Positions 1 through 7,905 of a stretch of DNA of 57,902 bases are shown in pieces (within the stretch, counting starts at the first letter, position 1; the number at the start of each line of letters is the position of its first letter). Below the pieces are notes generated by a model. The model did not search any database. It was not told where the DNA came from and saw nothing but the letters and a program-made list of their open reading frames with translations. Both the position numbers and the translations under genes were made by a program. Origin of the DNA: Spirochaetaceae bacterium UBA5556 (GTDB lineage Bacteria > Spirochaetota > Spirochaetia > Treponematales > Rectinemataceae); NCBI GenBank assembly GCA_002425765.1, contig DIMW01000013.1, positions 37,426 to 95,327 on the forward strand, written 5' to 3'.

Positions 1-722
1 TCGGCGAGCGCGACGCGGACCGCCGGCGCGATCTGGACGACGCAGGTCTTTGCCTCGGGGCCCTCCTTCATGAGAGCGTCCCAGACGAGCCTGGTCTGGT
101 CGTTTTCGTAGATCGCGCCGACCGGGCAGTGCGCGGAGCACTGGCCGCACTTGATGCAGGGGCTGTCGCCAAGCTTGACGTCGGCGGCGGGGGCGATGCG
201 GATCGACTCGCCGCGCCCGAGGAACTCCACAGCCCATACTCCCTGCATCTGCTGGCAGACCTCGACGCAGCGCCCGCAGCGGATGCATTTCGAGGGGTTG
301 AGGATGAGCGAATTCGTCGAAGTGTCCATGGGAATGTCGCGCACCATCTTCTTGTAGGGCTGCTCACGGATGCCGAACTCCTGCGCGAGTGTCTGCAGTT
401 CGCAGGACTGGTTGCGGGGGCATAAGAGGCAGTCGTCCGGATGGGTCGAGAGGATGAGCTCGATGACGGTCCTGCGCGTCTGCACGAGATCGGGATCATT
501 CGTGATGATGCTCATTCCCTCGGCTACCGGCGTGCAGCAGGAGCGCAGCATCTTATTCGAACCCTCGATTTTCACCACGCAGATGCCGCAGGCCGCCCAG
601 GGCGAAAGATCGGGATTGTAGCAGAGGGTCGGTATTTTGACATGCGCCTTTTTCGCGGCTTCGAGCATGGTCGAGCCCTCGGCGACCTGAACGGGTATTC
701 CATTGACCTTTACGTTTACCAT
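1..722 (-). CDS. hydA: [FeFe]-hydrogenase catalytic subunit HydA, N-terminal part (runs off the left edge)
   Basis: Catalytic subunit of a bifurcating [FeFe] hydrogenase, forming H2 from NADH plus reduced ferredoxin in the cytoplasm. About 240 residues are visible from ATG at 722. They contain an N-terminal plant-type [2Fe-2S] domain (CYNPDLSPWAACGIC, then the next Cys about 20 residues on). A His-ligated [4Fe-4S] motif follows (HPDDCLLCPRNQSCELQ), then two ferredoxin motifs (CIRCGRCVEVC and CIKCGQCSAHCPVG). The segment TCVVQIAPAVRVALA begins the H-cluster domain, which lies outside the window. It follows hydB by 18 bp as the last visible gene of the operon. NuoG shares the first three domains, but the absence of nuo-type neighbours and the order hydC-hydB-hydA favour hydrogenase. 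The H-cluster cysteines themselves cannot be checked here. Confidence 0.9.
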   Translation of the reverse strand, partial: MVNVKVNGIPVQVAEGSTMLEAAKKAHVKIPTLCYNPDLSPWAACGICVVKIEGSNKMLRSCCTPVAEGMSIITNDPDLVQTRRTVIELILSTHPDDCLLCPRNQSCELQTLAQEFGIREQPYKKMVRDIPMDTSTNSLILNPSKCIRCGRCVEVCQQMQGVWAVEFLGRGESIRIAPAADVKLGDSPCIKCGQCSAHCPVGAIYENDQTRLVWDALMKEGPEAKTCVVQIAPAVRVALA

Positions 723-740
723 AGTATTCTCTCCCTGCCT

Positions 741-2528
741 TTAGCGCTTGACGACCGCACCGAACTTGCAGGCGGCGAAGCATTCGCCGCATTTGATGCA
801 CTTCGAGCCGTCGATCACGTGCGGCTTTTTCTTTTCTCCCGTGATGCATGGAACAGGACAGCGGCGCGCGCACAGGCCGCAGCCGATGCACTTCGTCGGG
901 TCGATTTCGTAGACCACGAGGTCCTTGCACTTGCCGGCGCGACATTTTTTATCATGTATGTGTTCGAGATACTCATCGCGGAAATGCCTGATCGTCGAAA
1001 GCGTGGGGTTCGCCGCCGAGCCGCCCAGCATGCAGAGCGCGGCCTTGGTCATGGCCTTGCCTATCTGCTCGAGCTTGGCGAGATCGGCCTCTTCTCCCTG
1101 TCCCTTCGAAATCTTGTCCAGAAGGCCGTGCATCTGCTTGGTGCCGATGCGGCAGGGCGCGCATTTCCCGCAGGATTCGTCGACGCAGAACGCCATGTAG
1201 AATTTCGAGATATCGACGACGCAGTCATCTTCGTCCATGACGATCATGCCGCCCGAACCCATCATGGAGCCGAGCGCGGTGAGCGATTCGTAGGAAATCG
1301 GAGAATCGAGATCCTTCTCGACGATGATGCCGCCGGAAGGACCGCCCGTCTGCACGCCCTTGAATTTCTTGCCGTTCCTGATGCCGCCGCCGATGTCGAA
1401 GATGATCTCGCGCAGGGTTGTTCCCATCGGCACCTCGATGAGGCCCGAGTTGTTGATCTTGCCGGTGAGCGCGAAGACTTTCGTGCCCTTGGACTTTTCC
1501 GTTCCGATCGACGAGAACCACGCCGCGCCGCGCGTGAGCACTACGGGTACGTTCGCCAGTGTCTCGACGTTGTTGATCACCGTCGGCTTGCCCCACAGGC
1601 CCTTAATGGCGGGAAAGGGAGGCTTCGGCCGCGGCATGCCGCGCTTGCCCTCGATGGACTGCAGGAGCGCCGTCTCCTCGCCGCAGACGAAGGCGCCCGC
1701 GCCGAGTCTTATCTCGATATCGAAATCGAAACCCGAGCCTAGGATGTCCTTACCGAGAAGACCATAATCCTTCGCCTGCTGGATGGCGATCTTGAGTCGC
1801 TCGATCGCGAGCGGGTACTCGGCGCGGATGTAGATGTAGCCGAAATTCGCGCCTACCGCGCGGCCCGCGATGACCATCGCCTCGAGGATGCTGTGCGGAT
1901 CGCCCTCGATCGTGGAGCGGTCCATGTAGGCGCCGGGGTCGCCCTCGTCGGCGTTGCACACGATGTACTTGATGTCGCCCGGAGATTTGCGCGCCGCTTC
2001 CCACTTCATGCCGGTCGGGAAGCCCGCGCCTCCGCGCCCGCGCAAGCCAGAAGCCTTGACTTCGGCGATTATCTCTTCGGGCGTCATCTCGAAGAGCGCC
2101 TTCTCAAGGGCCTGATATCCGGTACGGGCGATATATTCATCGATGCTCTCGGGATTTATGACGCCGCAGTTGCGCAGGACGATGCGGAACTGCTTCTGGT
2201 AGAACTCGATGTCCTCGAGCTTCGTGGTCTCGCTCTTTTTGTCTTTCCGATAGAGAAGCCGAGCGACCTCGCGCCCTTTAATCACCTGCTCCGCGATGAT
2301 CTCATGGGCATCCTCAGGTTTTACCTCGACATAAAACGATTCGCTCGGAAGCACTTTGACGATGGGGCCTTTTTCGCAGAACCCGAAGCAGCCGGTCTTG
2401 ACGACCTGCACATCGCGGCTTACGCCCAGCGCCTCGGCTTCCTTGATGAGGTTCTTGTATATCTCATCGCTCCGGGAAGATTCGCAGCCGGTTCCGCCGC
2501 AGACTAAGATAAAATTCTTGTACGCCAT
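741..2528 (-). CDS. hydB: bifurcating hydrogenase / NADH dehydrogenase flavoprotein subunit HydB
   Basis: NuoF-like subunit that carries FMN and the NAD(H) site of the HydABC complex. The 595 residues show an N-terminal thioredoxin-like [2Fe-2S] domain (CGGTGC, then TGCFGFC). The FMN/NAD core follows, with GRGGAGFPTGMKW, ADEGDPGAYMDR and GAGAFVCGEETALL. Next is the SLBB region and the [4Fe-4S] motif ESCGKCAPCRIG. The C-terminus adds a two-cluster ferredoxin module (CIGCGLCARRCPVPC and CIKCGECFAACKFG). This N- and C-terminally extended layout is typical of HydB rather than respiratory NuoF, which lacks both extra modules. ATG at 2528 has GAGGATG just upstream. It lies between the small 2Fe-2S protein (17 bp gap) and hydA. 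Confidence 0.95.
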   Translation of the reverse strand: MAYKNFILVCGGTGCESSRSDEIYKNLIKEAEALGVSRDVQVVKTGCFGFCEKGPIVKVLPSESFYVEVKPEDAHEIIAEQVIKGREVARLLYRKDKKSETTKLEDIEFYQKQFRIVLRNCGVINPESIDEYIARTGYQALEKALFEMTPEEIIAEVKASGLRGRGGAGFPTGMKWEAARKSPGDIKYIVCNADEGDPGAYMDRSTIEGDPHSILEAMVIAGRAVGANFGYIYIRAEYPLAIERLKIAIQQAKDYGLLGKDILGSGFDFDIEIRLGAGAFVCGEETALLQSIEGKRGMPRPKPPFPAIKGLWGKPTVINNVETLANVPVVLTRGAAWFSSIGTEKSKGTKVFALTGKINNSGLIEVPMGTTLREIIFDIGGGIRNGKKFKGVQTGGPSGGIIVEKDLDSPISYESLTALGSMMGSGGMIVMDEDDCVVDISKFYMAFCVDESCGKCAPCRIGTKQMHGLLDKISKGQGEEADLAKLEQIGKAMTKAALCMLGGSAANPTLSTIRHFRDEYLEHIHDKKCRAGKCKDLVVYEIDPTKCIGCGLCARRCPVPCITGEKKKPHVIDGSKCIKCGECFAACKFGAVVKR

Positions 2529-2545
2529 ACCATCATCCTCCCGTC

Positions 2546-2941
2546 TCAGTGCTTCACTATATCGATGGCCGGCCTGTCAAAAATATGGCTGTCGAGCAGG
2601 CTGTGCTCGACCAGATGCTTCACCACGAGCTCTTCCGCCACGTCGCTCGTCATCTTGCCATATATCACCGGCGGCATATCGGGCATCACGACTTCCACTG
2701 TGGGCTCGACATAGCACAGCCCCATGCATCCGGTCTGGCGCACGACGACCCTCCCGGCCATGTTGTGCTTCTCGAGCGCCGCGACGATCGCGTCGAAAGT
2801 CTGTTTCGCGCCGGCCGCGATACCGCAGGTTCCCATGCCGACGATCACCTGAATGTCCTTCCCTTCCACATTCCGTTTTTCGAGCTCCCCTTGCTTCTGC
2901 GCGCGAAGCGCACGAAGCTGATCGAGGGTCATTTTCGCCAT
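2546..2941 (-). CDS. thioredoxin-like [2Fe-2S] ferredoxin of the hydrogenase operon
   Basis: Small protein (131 aa) with a thioredoxin-like ferredoxin fold, related to the C-terminal half of NuoE. The first ligand motif is VGMGTCGIAAGA, with one Cys where NuoE has two. The second is QTGCMGLC. Only three cysteines are therefore present in the chain, so any cluster needs a non-Cys or inter-subunit ligand. The GMGTCGIAAGA signature is familiar from small ferredoxin-like proteins encoded with HydABC hydrogenases. The likely role is an accessory electron carrier or assembly subunit of the complex, but this is inference. A short coiled N-terminus (residues 5-25, rich in Leu, Gln and Lys) precedes the domain. 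It sits 5 bp after the ATPase gene and 17 bp before hydB, so it is certainly in the operon. Confidence 0.85.
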   Translation of the reverse strand: MAKMTLDQLRALRAQKQGELEKRNVEGKDIQVIVGMGTCGIAAGAKQTFDAIVAALEKHNMAGRVVVRQTGCMGLCYVEPTVEVVMPDMPPVIYGKMTSDVAEELVVKHLVEHSLLDSHIFDRPAIDIVKH

Positions 2942-2946
2942 ACTCT

Positions 2947-3486
2947 CTATCCCTCCTCCTGAGATGCGAGAAATTGCCGCACGAGCGACAGCGACGAGGC
3001 GGATGCCAAATCCCCTACCGCCCCGACAAGCTCGCTTTTTTTCACTTCATACGAGCGACCGTCGCGCGCGCTCGTCCTACGTATTTTCATCTCACACGGG
3101 CCGGCCATACCGAGCAGCGCCACAAAGAGCGACACGAGGTCGCCGACCGGCGGACTGTCTATATTCGACGCGGGGAAAAAGAAGCGCACCTCGGTGCCTT
3201 TTCCCTTTTCCGATTTCAGCCTGAAGGAGCCGTCCGCGAGCTCCACCGCCTGCTTTATGAATGGAAGGCCGAGCCCGACCTTCCTCCCCGGGTGCTTCGC
3301 GCCGCTGTTTCGCAAAGGATCGAGCGCACGCGCGATCTCCTCGGGGCTCATGCCACACCCGTCATCCGCGATGAACGCGCGCGTACCATCCGGGGCCTCA
3401 TCGATCTCGACTTCGATGAGATCCGAACCCGCTTCCACGGAGTTCTGCACCACATCGAGCACGAAATCGCCGACGGTACAATGCAT
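2947..3486 (-). CDS. GHKL/HATPase-domain protein within the hydrogenase operon
   Basis: 179 aa, consisting of one GHKL ATP-binding domain as found in histidine kinases and anti-sigma factors. The N-box is seen as LDVVQNSVEAG (residues 9-19), the G1 box as DDGCGM and the G2 box as KVGLGLPFIKQA. GKGTEVRFFFP closes the fold. There is no dimerisation/phospho-acceptor H-box, no sensor domain and no membrane segment. The last 60 residues, beyond the ATPase fold, are not recognised. It is inserted between hydC (5 bp gap) and the 2Fe-2S gene (5 bp gap), so it is co-translated with the hydrogenase. It could be a soluble regulator, an anti-sigma-type kinase or an ATP-dependent maturation helper; the sequence does not decide among these. 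Confidence 0.85.
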   Translation of the reverse strand: MHCTVGDFVLDVVQNSVEAGSDLIEVEIDEAPDGTRAFIADDGCGMSPEEIARALDPLRNSGAKHPGRKVGLGLPFIKQAVELADGSFRLKSEKGKGTEVRFFFPASNIDSPPVGDLVSLFVALLGMAGPCEMKIRRTSARDGRSYEVKKSELVGAVGDLASASSLSLVRQFLASQEEG

Positions 3487-3491
3487 CGCGT

Positions 3492-3968
3492 TCAGAACGA
3501 CCGATATTTCGCGATGATGCCCGGCAGCTGTTCCTTGGTGAGTTTGCCGTACACTTCATTGTCGATCATCATTACGGGCGCCAGGCCACAGCAGCCTAGA
3601 CAGCGCACTTCATCGACGCTGAAAAGCCCGTCGTCGGTCATCTCGTCGGGCTCGATCGAAAGAATCGACCGGGTCTCTTCGAGCAGATCCTGCCCGCCTT
3701 TGAGATAGCATGCCGTTCCCATGCACACGGCAATTCTGTGCTTGCCGGGCTTCGTCGTCTTGAAGAAATGGTAGAACGTGATGACGCCATAGATCTTCGC
3801 GAGCGGAATACCCGAGATGAGTGACAGCTTTTCCGCCGCGGCCCTCGGTACATAGCCGAACTCATTCTGGATACGGTGGAGCATCATCACGAGCCCGCCT
3901 TCCTTTTTACTCCACTCGTCGATATACGACTGTAGTTCGCCCGAGAATTCGATATCGCCTGCGACCAT
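3492..3968 (-). CDS. hydC: bifurcating hydrogenase subunit HydC (NuoE-like)
   Basis: 158 aa, the usual length for NuoE/HydC. An N-terminal helical bundle (residues 1-75) contains the family segment GYVPRAAAEKLSLISGIPLAKIYGVITFY. The thioredoxin-like [2Fe-2S] domain follows, with ligands in CMGTACYLKGGQ and VRCLGCCGLAP. The protein passes electrons between HydB flavin chemistry and the HydA chain. It is the first gene of the hydrogenase operon. ATG at 3968 is preceded by a strong AGGAGGG ribosome site. Upstream lies an AT-rich gap with a promoter and paired TTATCGATAA-like sites, described separately. Adjacent HydB and HydA separate this from complex I. Confidence 0.93.
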   Translation of the reverse strand: MVAGDIEFSGELQSYIDEWSKKEGGLVMMLHRIQNEFGYVPRAAAEKLSLISGIPLAKIYGVITFYHFFKTTKPGKHRIAVCMGTACYLKGGQDLLEETRSILSIEPDEMTDDGLFSVDEVRCLGCCGLAPVMMIDNEVYGKLTKEQLPGIIAKYRSF

Positions 3969-4012
3969 CCTGCAGCCCCCTCCTCAAAATATTCAATAAA
4001 TTAAATATAGCA

Positions 4013-4055
4013 TTATCGATAAATAAATAGCGAAAGCATACTACATTTTCGATAA
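4013..4055. promoter_or_regulatory. paired operator-like sites TTATCGATAA / TTTTCGATAA
   Basis: A perfect 10-bp palindrome TTATCGATAA at 4013-4022 recurs with one mismatch as TTTTCGATAA at 4046-4055. The two are spaced 33 bp start to start, about three helical turns. The second site lies in the spacer of the predicted hydC promoter and the first just downstream of its start. That arrangement fits a repressor. It does not match the Rex consensus (TTGTTAA-N-TTAACAA) known for redox control of fermentation genes. The factor is unknown. Confidence 0.45.
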
Positions 4056-4066
4056 AAAAAGCTCAA
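4038..4066 (-). promoter_or_regulatory. predicted sigma70-type promoter of the hydrogenase operon
   Basis: Read on the minus strand, TTGAGC (4061-4066) and TAGTAT (4038-4043) are separated by exactly 17 bp. Transcription would begin near 4031, leaving a leader of about 60 nt before hydC. The spacer contains one of the two TTATCGATAA-like sites. Prediction from sequence only. Confidence 0.5.
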
Positions 4067-4177
4067 GTACCCCACCCCCTCAGACATGTCATCTTCTCCA
4101 CAAATTTCGTGTCCCCATTCCCGACGCTGATGACGAAACTCCTTATTTCAATTATCTTTCATCTGGAGGCGTTTGCA

Positions 4178-4747
4178 ATGGCAGATTCCGAAAAAAATAA
4201 AATCGTCTCTGGGCTCAACAATCGCGCCGTCTCGCTCATCGACGCGGGGCGATACAGGGAAGCGATAGATTTGCTGACAAAGGCCCTCTCCCTCGACCCG
4301 TCGAGGACCGGCCTCCTCTTCAACAGAGCCGAGGCGCATCGTCTGTCCGGCAACATTGAAGCTGCGCGCAGAGACCTCCTCTCGGAACTGTACATGACCC
4401 CCGACTCCTCCGAAGTGCTGCACGCCTTGGGTCTGCTCGCGTACGAGCAGGACGATTTTTCTTTGGCGACCGAATTCTATAAAAAGGCGCTCAACAGCGA
4501 TCCCGCCTTTGCCCCTGCATGGAACGATCTCGGTGTCGTCGAATTTCGTTCTCAACACTACGACAAGGCACAGGCTCTCTTCGAGAAAGCGATCTCCCTG
4601 AATGCCGATTTCAGCGAAGCCTGGTTCAACCTGGCCGATACCTACGGCGAACTCGGCATGGCCGACAAGCGGGCCTACGCGCTCGAGCAGCTCCGCACGT
4701 CGAGGATCAGGACGGGCGAGAAGTCCGACAGCGAGGAAGACGAGTGA
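4178..4747 (+). CDS. tetratricopeptide-repeat protein
   Basis: 189 aa, mostly composed of consecutive 34-residue TPR units from about residue 10 to 165. Repeated patterns are visible as NNRAVSLIDAGRYREAIDLL, FNRAEAHRLSGNIEAARRDL, HALGLLAYEQDDFSLATEFY and WNDLGVVEFRSQHYDKAQAL. The C-terminus is acidic (ending SEEDE). There is no signal peptide, so it is probably cytoplasmic. ATG at 4178 is chosen because GGAGG lies at 4165-4169; upstream in-frame codons lack such a site. Its TGA overlaps the GTG start of the following Ser/Thr kinase by 4 bp, indicating translational coupling. It may act as a scaffold, partner or substrate of that kinase (inference). Confidence 0.88.
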   Translation: MADSEKNKIVSGLNNRAVSLIDAGRYREAIDLLTKALSLDPSRTGLLFNRAEAHRLSGNIEAARRDLLSELYMTPDSSEVLHALGLLAYEQDDFSLATEFYKKALNSDPAFAPAWNDLGVVEFRSQHYDKAQALFEKAISLNADFSEAWFNLADTYGELGMADKRAYALEQLRTSRIRTGEKSDSEEDE

Positions 4748-6195
4748 AGGCTGGCGACACCATCGGCCCCTACATCCTCGAACGGAGGCTCGGCAAGGGC
4801 GTCACGGCGTCGACCTGGCTCGCGCGACGGGCGCAGACGGACTCCGATTCCAGCCCGGGGACACCCCTCGTCCTGAAAATCTTCGACATCGCCGAGACCG
4901 ACTCCTGGAAACCTCTCGATCAGTTCAGGCGCGAGGCGGACATCCTGCGCACACTCAGCCACCCGCGAATTCCCAAATATATCGAAAGCTTCGACGCCGC
5001 GCACGAGGGAGATTTCCTTTTCGTCCTCGTCATGGAATATATTCAGGGCGAGACCGTCGAGGCGTACATCGCCTCGGGTAAAAAATTCACGGAAGAGCAA
5101 ATCGAGAATATCCTCGCGGAACTCGCGGATATTCTGGTGTACATAGGGACTCTGCGTCCGCCGATCGTGCACCGCGACATCAACCCTCGAAACCTCATCA
5201 TCCGTCCGGACGGCCACATCGCGCTCGTCGACTTCTCGGGCGTACAGGACGCGATCCGCACCGCCCTCTATCCGGGCGCGACGCTTGTGGGTACGGCGGG
5301 CTACATTCCCGTGGAACAGGTCTCGGGGCGGGCGACGCACCGTTCGGACCTCTACGGCGCCGCCGCCACGGCGGTGTTTATGCTCACGGGGAGGAATCCG
5401 GCCGAACTGCCGGTGCGCAACCTGAAAATCGACCTGTCGGGGCTCCTGTACATGTCGCCGCGCCTCTCGTATGTGCTGGACAACTGGCTCGATCCGGACC
5501 CGGATCGGCGCTTCCTGTCCGCGACGAAATCGGCATCGATCCTGAGAGGAGAATCGCCGGCGTCATCGGCGTCTCCGGCTTCTTCCCCGACCTCGGCGCC
5601 GGGCATGTCGAACCAGAAAAGTGCAACCCACCGTCCGGAATCCCGGGAATACCCTTCGGAGTTGCCCGCAGACAGCGCGCTCGAGATTCAGACCCTCGAA
5701 CCGGGGCTCTACATCAAGCTGCCGAGGCGTCGCCTCGGCGCGTCGAGAGGCTTCACGGTGTTCCCGATCGTATTTCTGGGCTTCGTATTTTTCTGGACCA
5801 CCATGACGATGCGCATGCGCGCGCCCATTTTCTTCCCTCTGTTCAGCATACCCTTCTGGATCGTGGGCATCACGATGGCGAAATCTTTTCTGAGCCCTTC
5901 GTTCACGGATACCGAGCTATTCATCACGCCCGACGGACTCCTGAAGAAAAATGCAAGCTTCATCTCGAACTCCACGCAGCAATTCCGCATTTCCGACGTT
6001 GGAAAGGCGCAGGTTCGCCGTTCTTCGATGCAGATGAACAATCATTATCTGAAGGAACTCGCGATCGAGGCAGGCACGGGAACGCTCACGTTCGGGGCGG
6101 GGCTCTCCGACCGGGAACTCTATTTTCTGGAAAGGAGAATCAACGAAGAAGTCGTGCGGCTCAAACAGTTGCTGCCGCCGGACACCGATGGTTAG
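4744..6195 (+). CDS. Ser/Thr protein kinase with C-terminal membrane segments
   Basis: 483 aa from a GTG at 4744 that overlaps the TGA of the TPR gene. Residues 1-260 form a Hanks-type kinase. Visible are the glycine loop GKGVTAS, the ATP-anchoring Lys in VLKIF, Glu in FRREADIL, HRDINPRN, VDFSGV, GTAGYIPVEQ and SDLYG. The catalytic Asp and Asn are present. The usual Lys two residues after HRD is Asn, and DFG reads DFS. A Ser/Pro-rich linker (about 270-330) leads to a hydrophobic hairpin (about residues 335-385, GFTVFPIVFLGFVFFW and FPLFSIPFWIVGITM). A C-terminal domain of about 100 residues is not recognised. Both ends probably face the cytoplasm. It is likely an active but atypical kinase, or a weak one; activity needs testing. 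Confidence 0.88.
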   Translation: MKAGDTIGPYILERRLGKGVTASTWLARRAQTDSDSSPGTPLVLKIFDIAETDSWKPLDQFRREADILRTLSHPRIPKYIESFDAAHEGDFLFVLVMEYIQGETVEAYIASGKKFTEEQIENILAELADILVYIGTLRPPIVHRDINPRNLIIRPDGHIALVDFSGVQDAIRTALYPGATLVGTAGYIPVEQVSGRATHRSDLYGAAATAVFMLTGRNPAELPVRNLKIDLSGLLYMSPRLSYVLDNWLDPDPDRRFLSATKSASILRGESPASSASPASSPTSAPGMSNQKSATHRPESREYPSELPADSALEIQTLEPGLYIKLPRRRLGASRGFTVFPIVFLGFVFFWTTMTMRMRAPIFFPLFSIPFWIVGITMAKSFLSPSFTDTELFITPDGLLKKNASFISNSTQQFRISDVGKAQVRRSSMQMNNHYLKELAIEAGTGTLTFGAGLSDRELYFLERRINEEVVRLKQLLPPDTDG

Positions 6196-6237
6196 CACTT
6201 TTTGATCGCGCGGCCATTCTCCGGATCGCGGCGCGTC

Positions 6238-6738
6238 TCACTGCTGCGCCGCGAGTCGTTCGGCAAGCGCGAGTCGGGCACTGCGCCGCACCTCGGCTTC
6301 GCTGAACCGCCGAATCTGTTCGGGTGTTTCCGGAAGCGAAGGAGGTACGGGCACAGGTCTGCCGTCCGCCCCGACAGCCACATACGTGATATACGCGGAA
6401 CAGAGCGTGGTTTCCCTGAGCTCGCCGGGTTTCAGGCCGGTGACGAGAATGCCCACTTCCATCGATGTGTGGAACGCCCGGTTGACCGAGGCCTTGATGG
6501 ACAGGACCGTGCCGGCGGGAGCCGGATTCTTGAACACGAGCTGATCGACCGATATCGTGACGACATTGACGCCGCAGTGCTTGAAGGCTGAGATGCCGCC
6601 CGCCTTGTCCATGAGCGACATCAGATAGCCGCCGAAGATTGACCCGTAGATATTCAGATCCGAAGGCTGGACTATTTCTTCCATCTCGACGAAGGAGGCC
6701 GAAACAGGCCTTGGATTCAGATCAGCGTTCGTATTCAT
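6238..6738 (-). CDS. acyl-CoA thioesterase, hotdog fold
   Basis: 166 aa. Hydrolyses acyl-CoA thioesters in the cytoplasm. The single hotdog domain shows MEEIVQPSDLNIYGSIFGG, with the Asp-x-Asn and G-x-x-FGG pattern of the YciA/BFIT family. The helix MSLMDKAGGISAFKHC follows, then the strand VTISVDQLVFKNPAPAG typical of the dimer interface. Its length is normal for a single-domain member. It is convergent with the kinase gene (42 bp apart) and has no obvious operon partners. The roughly 140 bp between it and the AraC gene show no feature I can name. The acyl substrate cannot be told from sequence. Confidence 0.88.
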   Translation of the reverse strand: MNTNADLNPRPVSASFVEMEEIVQPSDLNIYGSIFGGYLMSLMDKAGGISAFKHCGVNVVTISVDQLVFKNPAPAGTVLSIKASVNRAFHTSMEVGILVTGLKPGELRETTLCSAYITYVAVGADGRPVPVPPSLPETPEQIRRFSEAEVRRSARLALAERLAAQQ

Positions 6739-6877
6739 GACGGTACTCTCAGATAGGGACTATTTCACAGCGCCGCGCGAAGGTCAAGCCGACATTGAGG
6801 ACCGCGAAGCGCCGTATGCGAAATCCGCGCCGCCGCCTGCGTCTGAAGCATGAGAAAGAAGTCCTGTAGGAAAGCGC

Positions 6878-7768
6878 TCACTCATACATAAAGGCGCGCC
6901 ACTGCGAGGGCGCGATACCGGTCTTCTGCTTGAAGAGCCTCGAAAAATGATATTGATCCTCGAATCCGAGCCGGTAGGCTACCTCCTTGACCGAGAGGTC
7001 GCCCTGCTCGAGCAGGCTCTTCGCCGCGTGTATCTTGATGTGGATATAGTATTGATACGGCGTCATCGAAGTATAGGTTTTGAAAATGTCGTTGAATCTT
7101 GAGACGCTGATGCCGAGCTGGCTCGCGATGCTCGAAATGTCGATATCACCGTAGATTTTTTCCGCCATAATGAATTTCGCGGACTCGACGATCTGGGCAG
7201 CGTGGCAGGTCTGTGCCCGCCTGCGCGCGCACGCGTTGATCTCCGAAATGAGCGAAAGAATTTTCGCGGAGGCGACAATCTGGTAGAGCGGTTTCTGGTT
7301 GCGCACTTCCTCAATGATTTCATTGTACAGATCGAGGATATCGTTCTGAAGTCCAATCTCAAGAAAAGGCTGCTGAGGATTCAGAAAGCCGCGCTCGCGG
7401 AGCAGCTCGAAGTGTTCACCCTTGAAGCCCACCCAATATTCCATCCAGCCGACTTCATAGACCGGCTTGTAAAAGTGACGAACTCCCGGGAACACCGTGA
7501 TGACGGACCCTGGCTTGACTTCATAGCGTGTGCCTGAAACCTCGAAAACGCCTTCGCCCTTGGTGACATAGATTATCTGGTATTCATTGAGAGTCCGCCC
7601 GACCGCGACGCGCTGGAACATGCGCGGATGATCTTCTTTATTCGGAGGATAAATGGTGTAGGGCGGCACCTCGGTGTAGCCCGCATCGGTGCAGACCATC
7701 TCCCAGCGTTCGTCCTCGTCGGAGTACGTGAGGTAGCGAAAAAATGTGTGCTCTCCAGTATTATCCAT
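6878..7768 (-). CDS. AraC-family transcriptional regulator, probable activator of the rhamnose operon
   Basis: 296 aa from ATG at 7768. The N-terminal cupin (about residues 40-130) contains YEVKPGSVITVFPGVRHFY and presumably binds the sugar. The C-terminal 100 residues carry two helix-turn-helix motifs (DISSIASQLGISVSRFNDIF and LSVKEVAYRLGFEDQYHFSR) followed by FKQKTGIAPSQWR, the AraC/XylS signature. Longer upstream reading gives low-complexity Arg/Ser-rich sequence, which is why the internal ATG is preferred, although only AAGAG precedes it. It is transcribed divergently from the sugar isomerase/ABC/RhaA operon, 137 bp apart. RhaR/RhaS-like control of that operon follows by position. Confidence 0.9.
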   Translation of the reverse strand: MDNTGEHTFFRYLTYSDEDERWEMVCTDAGYTEVPPYTIYPPNKEDHPRMFQRVAVGRTLNEYQIIYVTKGEGVFEVSGTRYEVKPGSVITVFPGVRHFYKPVYEVGWMEYWVGFKGEHFELLRERGFLNPQQPFLEIGLQNDILDLYNEIIEEVRNQKPLYQIVASAKILSLISEINACARRRAQTCHAAQIVESAKFIMAEKIYGDIDISSIASQLGISVSRFNDIFKTYTSMTPYQYYIHIKIHAAKSLLEQGDLSVKEVAYRLGFEDQYHFSRLFKQKTGIAPSQWRAFMYE

Positions 7769-7813
7769 GTCTCTTTTTTTTGTTATACATAGATTCTTTC
7801 GGGCGGACAAGCG

Positions 7814-7830
7814 GGCCGGCGGAACCGGCC
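7814..7830. repeat. perfect inverted repeat GGCCGG-N5-CCGGCC in the divergent regulatory gap
   Basis: GGCCGG (7814-7819), a five-base loop, and CCGGCC (7825-7830). It lies midway between the AraC gene and the isomerase gene in an otherwise AT-leaning gap. It could be a regulator site or a stem-loop in either leader. A possible promoter for the isomerase operon, TTGTGC (7869-7874) and TATACT (7891-7896), lies downstream with a 16-bp spacer. Confidence 0.4.
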
Positions 7831-7905
7831 TATGCAAGAAATGTCTATCACAAAAACAATAATATCCATTGTGCTCTGACAAAGCTGCCTTATACTGGTT
7901 TTTAT

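Noticed and set aside
1..722. Complex I subunit NuoG
   Set aside because: Gene order hydC-hydB-hydA, the HydB ferredoxin tail and lack of nuo membrane genes favour hydrogenase, although the H-cluster domain lies outside the window.
441..1742. A long plus-strand frame opposite hydA and hydB
   Set aside because: Low-complexity Arg/Ala/Asp-rich translation with no motif; hydB on the other strand has all its cofactor motifs.
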